Position numbers and translations under genes: made by a program | NCBI GenBank assembly: GCA_945878965.1 | Contig: CAMCUJ010000067.1 | Coordinates: 1 to 7,432 of the forward strand | Length of the DNA: 7,432 nt | Direction: 5' to 3' | Origin: an uncultured Clostridia bacterium | GTDB lineage: Bacteria; Bacillota; Clostridia; Monoglobales; Monoglobaceae | Notes under the pieces: generated by a model | The model's input: the letters and a program-made list of their open reading frames with translations, nothing else | The model's database searches: none | Told to the model about the DNA's origin: nothing | In this document: positions 6,474-7,432 of the stretch, piece by piece | Layout of the letters: each line of letters begins with the position of its first letter | Position numbering within the stretch: the first letter of the stretch is position 1

Positions 6474-6480
6474 CTCCTTT
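6474..6480 (-). promoter_or_regulatory. Distant Shine-Dalgarno sequence of prmA
   Basis: AAAGGAG on the minus strand is a full-strength site but lies 13 nt before the prmA ATG, longer than the usual 5-9 nt. No in-frame ATG, GTG or TTG occurs between them, so the start itself is not in doubt. Translation may be less efficient than the motif suggests. Confidence 0.5.
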
Positions 6481-6497
6481 CATTGCGGCAATATCAT

Positions 6498-6525
6498 ACG
6501 GGCGACCATATAGAGCCGCCCCTAT
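6498..6525. repeat. Interspersed GC-rich repeat, copy B
   Basis: ACGGGCGACCATATAGAG followed by CCGCCCCTAT. GGGCG (6500-6504) and CGCCC (6517-6521) form a perfect 5-bp stem around a 12-nt loop. It matches copy A (4568-4603) in the outer CGGGC and CCGCCCCTA parts and in part of the middle, and is in the same orientation. Confidence 0.5.
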
Positions 6526-6578
6526 TGCTGCGCAACATTTAAAAATATATAAACCTTTGCGGATAGTAATTGCTTTCA

Positions 6579-6612
6579 CACCGGCAAACACAGTTCGCCC
6601 CTACATCTTAAA
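6579..6612. repeat. Interspersed GC-rich repeat, copy C
   Basis: CACCGGCAAACACAG followed by TTCGCCCCTACATCTTAAA. Its right end, CGCCCCTACA plus TCTTAAA, matches copy A apart from one inserted A in copy A. Its left end is more diverged. It lies 53 nt from copy B in the same orientation. Confidence 0.45.
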
Positions 6613-6632
6613 GATCGTAAATATTAAGATGT
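6603..6632. repeat. 9-bp perfect inverted repeat ACATCTTAA/TTAAGATGT
   Basis: The arms are at 6603-6611 and 6624-6632 with a 12-nt spacer. The left arm is also the right end of repeat copy C. The same AAGATG/CATCTT hexamers recur at 6719-6724 and 6732-6737 at the other side of the hairpin cassette, so they may mark the ends of one element. Confidence 0.5.
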
Positions 6633-6639
6633 TCAATAA

Positions 6640-6652
6640 GGCGCAAAGCGCC
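6640..6652. repeat. GC hairpin GGCGC-AAA-GCGCC
   Basis: A 5-bp all-GC stem with a three-base loop. AATAA on the left and TTATT on the right extend the pairing across one bulged base. No T-run directly follows on the minus strand. Confidence 0.45.
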
Positions 6653-6663
6653 GTTATTCGACG

Positions 6664-6696
6664 TTTTCGGCGGAAAAAAGGTACTCCCGCCGAAAA
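6664..6696. repeat. Perfect 10-bp hairpin in the dnaJ-prmA gap
   Basis: TTTTCGGCGG (6664-6673) and CCGCCGAAAA (6687-6696) are perfect inverted copies with a 13-nt loop. The A-run at the end of the right arm is also the T-tract of the adjoining terminator-like structure on the minus strand, so the two could be read as tandem elements. Confidence 0.55.
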
Positions 6697-6742
6697 AATC
6701 AAGTGGAACCCGCCGCCTAAGATGCGGGGGACATCTTGATTT
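6693..6742 (-). terminator. Likely intrinsic terminator of dnaJ
   Basis: On the minus strand, AAATCAAG (6742..6735) pairs perfectly with CTTGATTT (6703..6696). Inside, CCCGC (6728..6724) pairs with GCGGG (6713..6709). The stem leads into a run of six T (6698..6693). It starts about 80 nt past the dnaJ stop, and no other structure in the gap has a T-run in this direction. The internal loop between the two stem parts makes it less than ideal. Confidence 0.5.
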
Positions 6743-6819
6743 AGTTATAAGATACTACTAATCAAGAAATGTAAAACTTTAGTTGCTTACAGCTAGAGTA
6801 ATAGAAAACAACTGTTCCG

Positions 6820-7432
6820 CTATTTGAATAAATCTTTGATTTTATCCAAAAAGCTTTTCTTCTGATGATACTTGCTTAAATCAACCGTATCGGAGAATTG
6901 TCTTAATATGTCCTTTTGCTTATCAGAAAGATTTTTAGGTATTTCAATATTAACCTTTACGTATTGGTCACCTCTTGTACCGCCGCCGTGAAGTCTTGAA
7001 ACACCCTTACCCTTAAGTCTGAAGGTTGATCCTGTCTGAGTTCCCTCCGGAATTGTATATTTAACCTTACCGTCAACTGTCGGAACTTCAATCTCGGCAC
7101 CGAGTGCCGCTTCAACAAATGTAATCGGAAAATCACAATATATATCATCTCCGTGACGTGTAAATATCTTATGCTTTTTAACTCTTATTACTACAAGTAA
7201 ATCGCCGTTCATACCACCACGTTTACCCATATCGCCTTCGCCGCGTACCGATACAACCTGACCGTCATCAATTCCTGCCGGAATCTTAACCTTAATCTTC
7301 TGACTGCGTCTTACCATTCCGTCGCCACGGCAAACTTTACATGGCTCTTTAATTATCTTACCTGTCCCCTTACATCTCTCACAGGTCTGAACATTTGAAA
7401 AACTTCCAAAAGGCGTCCTCTGAACCGACTTA
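6820..7432 (-). CDS. dnaJ: Chaperone protein DnaJ, C-terminal part (5' end outside the window)
   Basis: The frame is open from the right edge to the TAG at 6820, giving 203 residues of the C-terminal part. It begins KSVQRTPFGSFSNVQTC, then shows the third and fourth cysteine motifs of the zinc-binding region, CERCKGTG (visible residues 17-24) and CKVCRGDG (31-38). The substrate-binding C-terminal beta domains follow (KIKVKIPAGIDDGQVV, GDLLVVIRVKKHKIFTRHGDDI, IPEGTQTGSTFRLKGKGV, GDQYVKVNIEIP). The missing part would hold the J domain, the Gly/Phe region and the first two zinc motifs. DnaJ is the cytoplasmic co-chaperone that delivers substrates to DnaK and stimulates its ATPase. Methionine codons inside the visible frame (for example at 7317) are internal, since homology continues upstream of them. 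The hrcA-grpE-dnaK genes are expected to the right, so a HrcA-controlled promoter may drive this gene. No defect is seen. Confidence 0.96.
   Translation of the reverse strand, partial: KSVQRTPFGSFSNVQTCERCKGTGKIIKEPCKVCRGDGMVRRSQKIKVKIPAGIDDGQVVSVRGEGDMGKRGGMNGDLLVVIRVKKHKIFTRHGDDIYCDFPITFVEAALGAEIEVPTVDGKVKYTIPEGTQTGSTFRLKGKGVSRLHGGGTRGDQYVKVNIEIPKNLSDKQKDILRQFSDTVDLSKYHQKKSFLDKIKDLFK

Larger units (their letters stand above)
6461..6819. other. Non-coding, GC-rich repeat and hairpin block between dnaJ and prmA
   Basis: No convincing gene lies in these 359 nt. Reading from prmA towards dnaJ, they hold the prmA ribosome binding site, repeat copies B (6498-6525) and C (6579-6612), and an inverted repeat ACATCTTAA/TTAAGATGT (6603-6632). 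Next come the GGCGC/GCGCC hairpin (6640-6652), a 10-bp hairpin (6664-6696) and a terminator-like structure (6693-6742), then an AT-rich stretch next to the dnaJ stop. The stacked structures and the sequence shared with the block after rsmE suggest an inserted or spreading element. Confidence 0.6.

Noticed and set aside
6557..6739. 60-codon plus-strand frame with a basic, proline-rich C-terminus
   Set aside because: It runs through the repeat copy and hairpins, has no good ribosome binding site, and its composition follows from the GC-rich repeats. If the same frame proved intact in many copies elsewhere it would deserve another look.
6781..6813. AGTTG/CAACT pairing directly after the dnaJ stop as a terminator
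   Set aside because: Five pairs with a loop of over 20 nt and no T-run; the structure at 6693-6742 is a better candidate.
6957..7148. 63-codon minus-strand frame within dnaJ in another frame
   Set aside because: It lies wholly inside the conserved DnaJ C-terminal domain coding sequence.
1..7432. CRISPR array, tRNA/rRNA genes, transposase, toxin-antitoxin or phage-defence operon
   Set aside because: No regularly spaced repeats, tRNA-like folds, transposase motifs or toxin-antitoxin-sized gene pairs are visible. The nuclease/ATPase pair matches the widespread YhaO-YhaN/SbcDC type rather than a defence island.

Overview
The window is AT-rich and every credible gene lies on the minus strand, so it reads from right (7432) to left (1). 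Gene content and order (dnaJ-prmA-rsmE, a YhaO/YhaN pair, then an Asp23/YloU-type gene), together with strong purine-rich ribosome binding sites and GTG/TTG starts, point to a low-GC Bacillota genome, most likely a Clostridia member. The GC-rich intergenic repeats fit a gut-type clostridium, but the species cannot be read from the sequence.

Right block (7432 to 4726): the 3' part of dnaJ, then about 360 nt of non-coding, repeat- and hairpin-rich DNA, then prmA and rsmE 22 nt apart. This is the usual Bacillota tail of the hrcA-grpE-dnaK-dnaJ heat-shock locus followed by the two translation-machinery methyltransferases (ribosomal protein L11 and 16S rRNA U1498). The repeat block probably carries the dnaJ terminator.

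Middle block (4725 to 2567): a second, shorter repeat/hairpin block follows rsmE. Next comes a 182-residue, lysine-headed membrane protein that I do not recognise. After a 180-nt gap come an Mre11/SbcD-type nuclease (yhaO-like) and an SbcC-type ATPase (yhaN-like). The gap holds a near-consensus sigma-A promoter (TTGAAA-N17-TATAAT) whose -35 box lies inside one arm of a perfect 12-bp inverted repeat. Three AAGCTT palindromes there are spaced 21 and 23 bp apart, which looks like an operator.

Left block (2566 to 1): the YhaN-like ATPase carries two hydrophobic helices at the midpoint of its coiled coil, where SbcC/Rad50 has its zinc hook, so it is probably membrane-anchored. An Asp23/Gls24-family gene follows with its own likely promoter. 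The first codons of another gene (perhaps the DAK2/FakA-type partner) run off the left edge.

Most of the window is ordinary housekeeping DNA. The parts worth a second look are the yhaO-yhaN control region, the membrane hairpin in the ATPase, the unknown membrane protein, and the two GC-rich repeat blocks, which share a core sequence and sit at gene boundaries.
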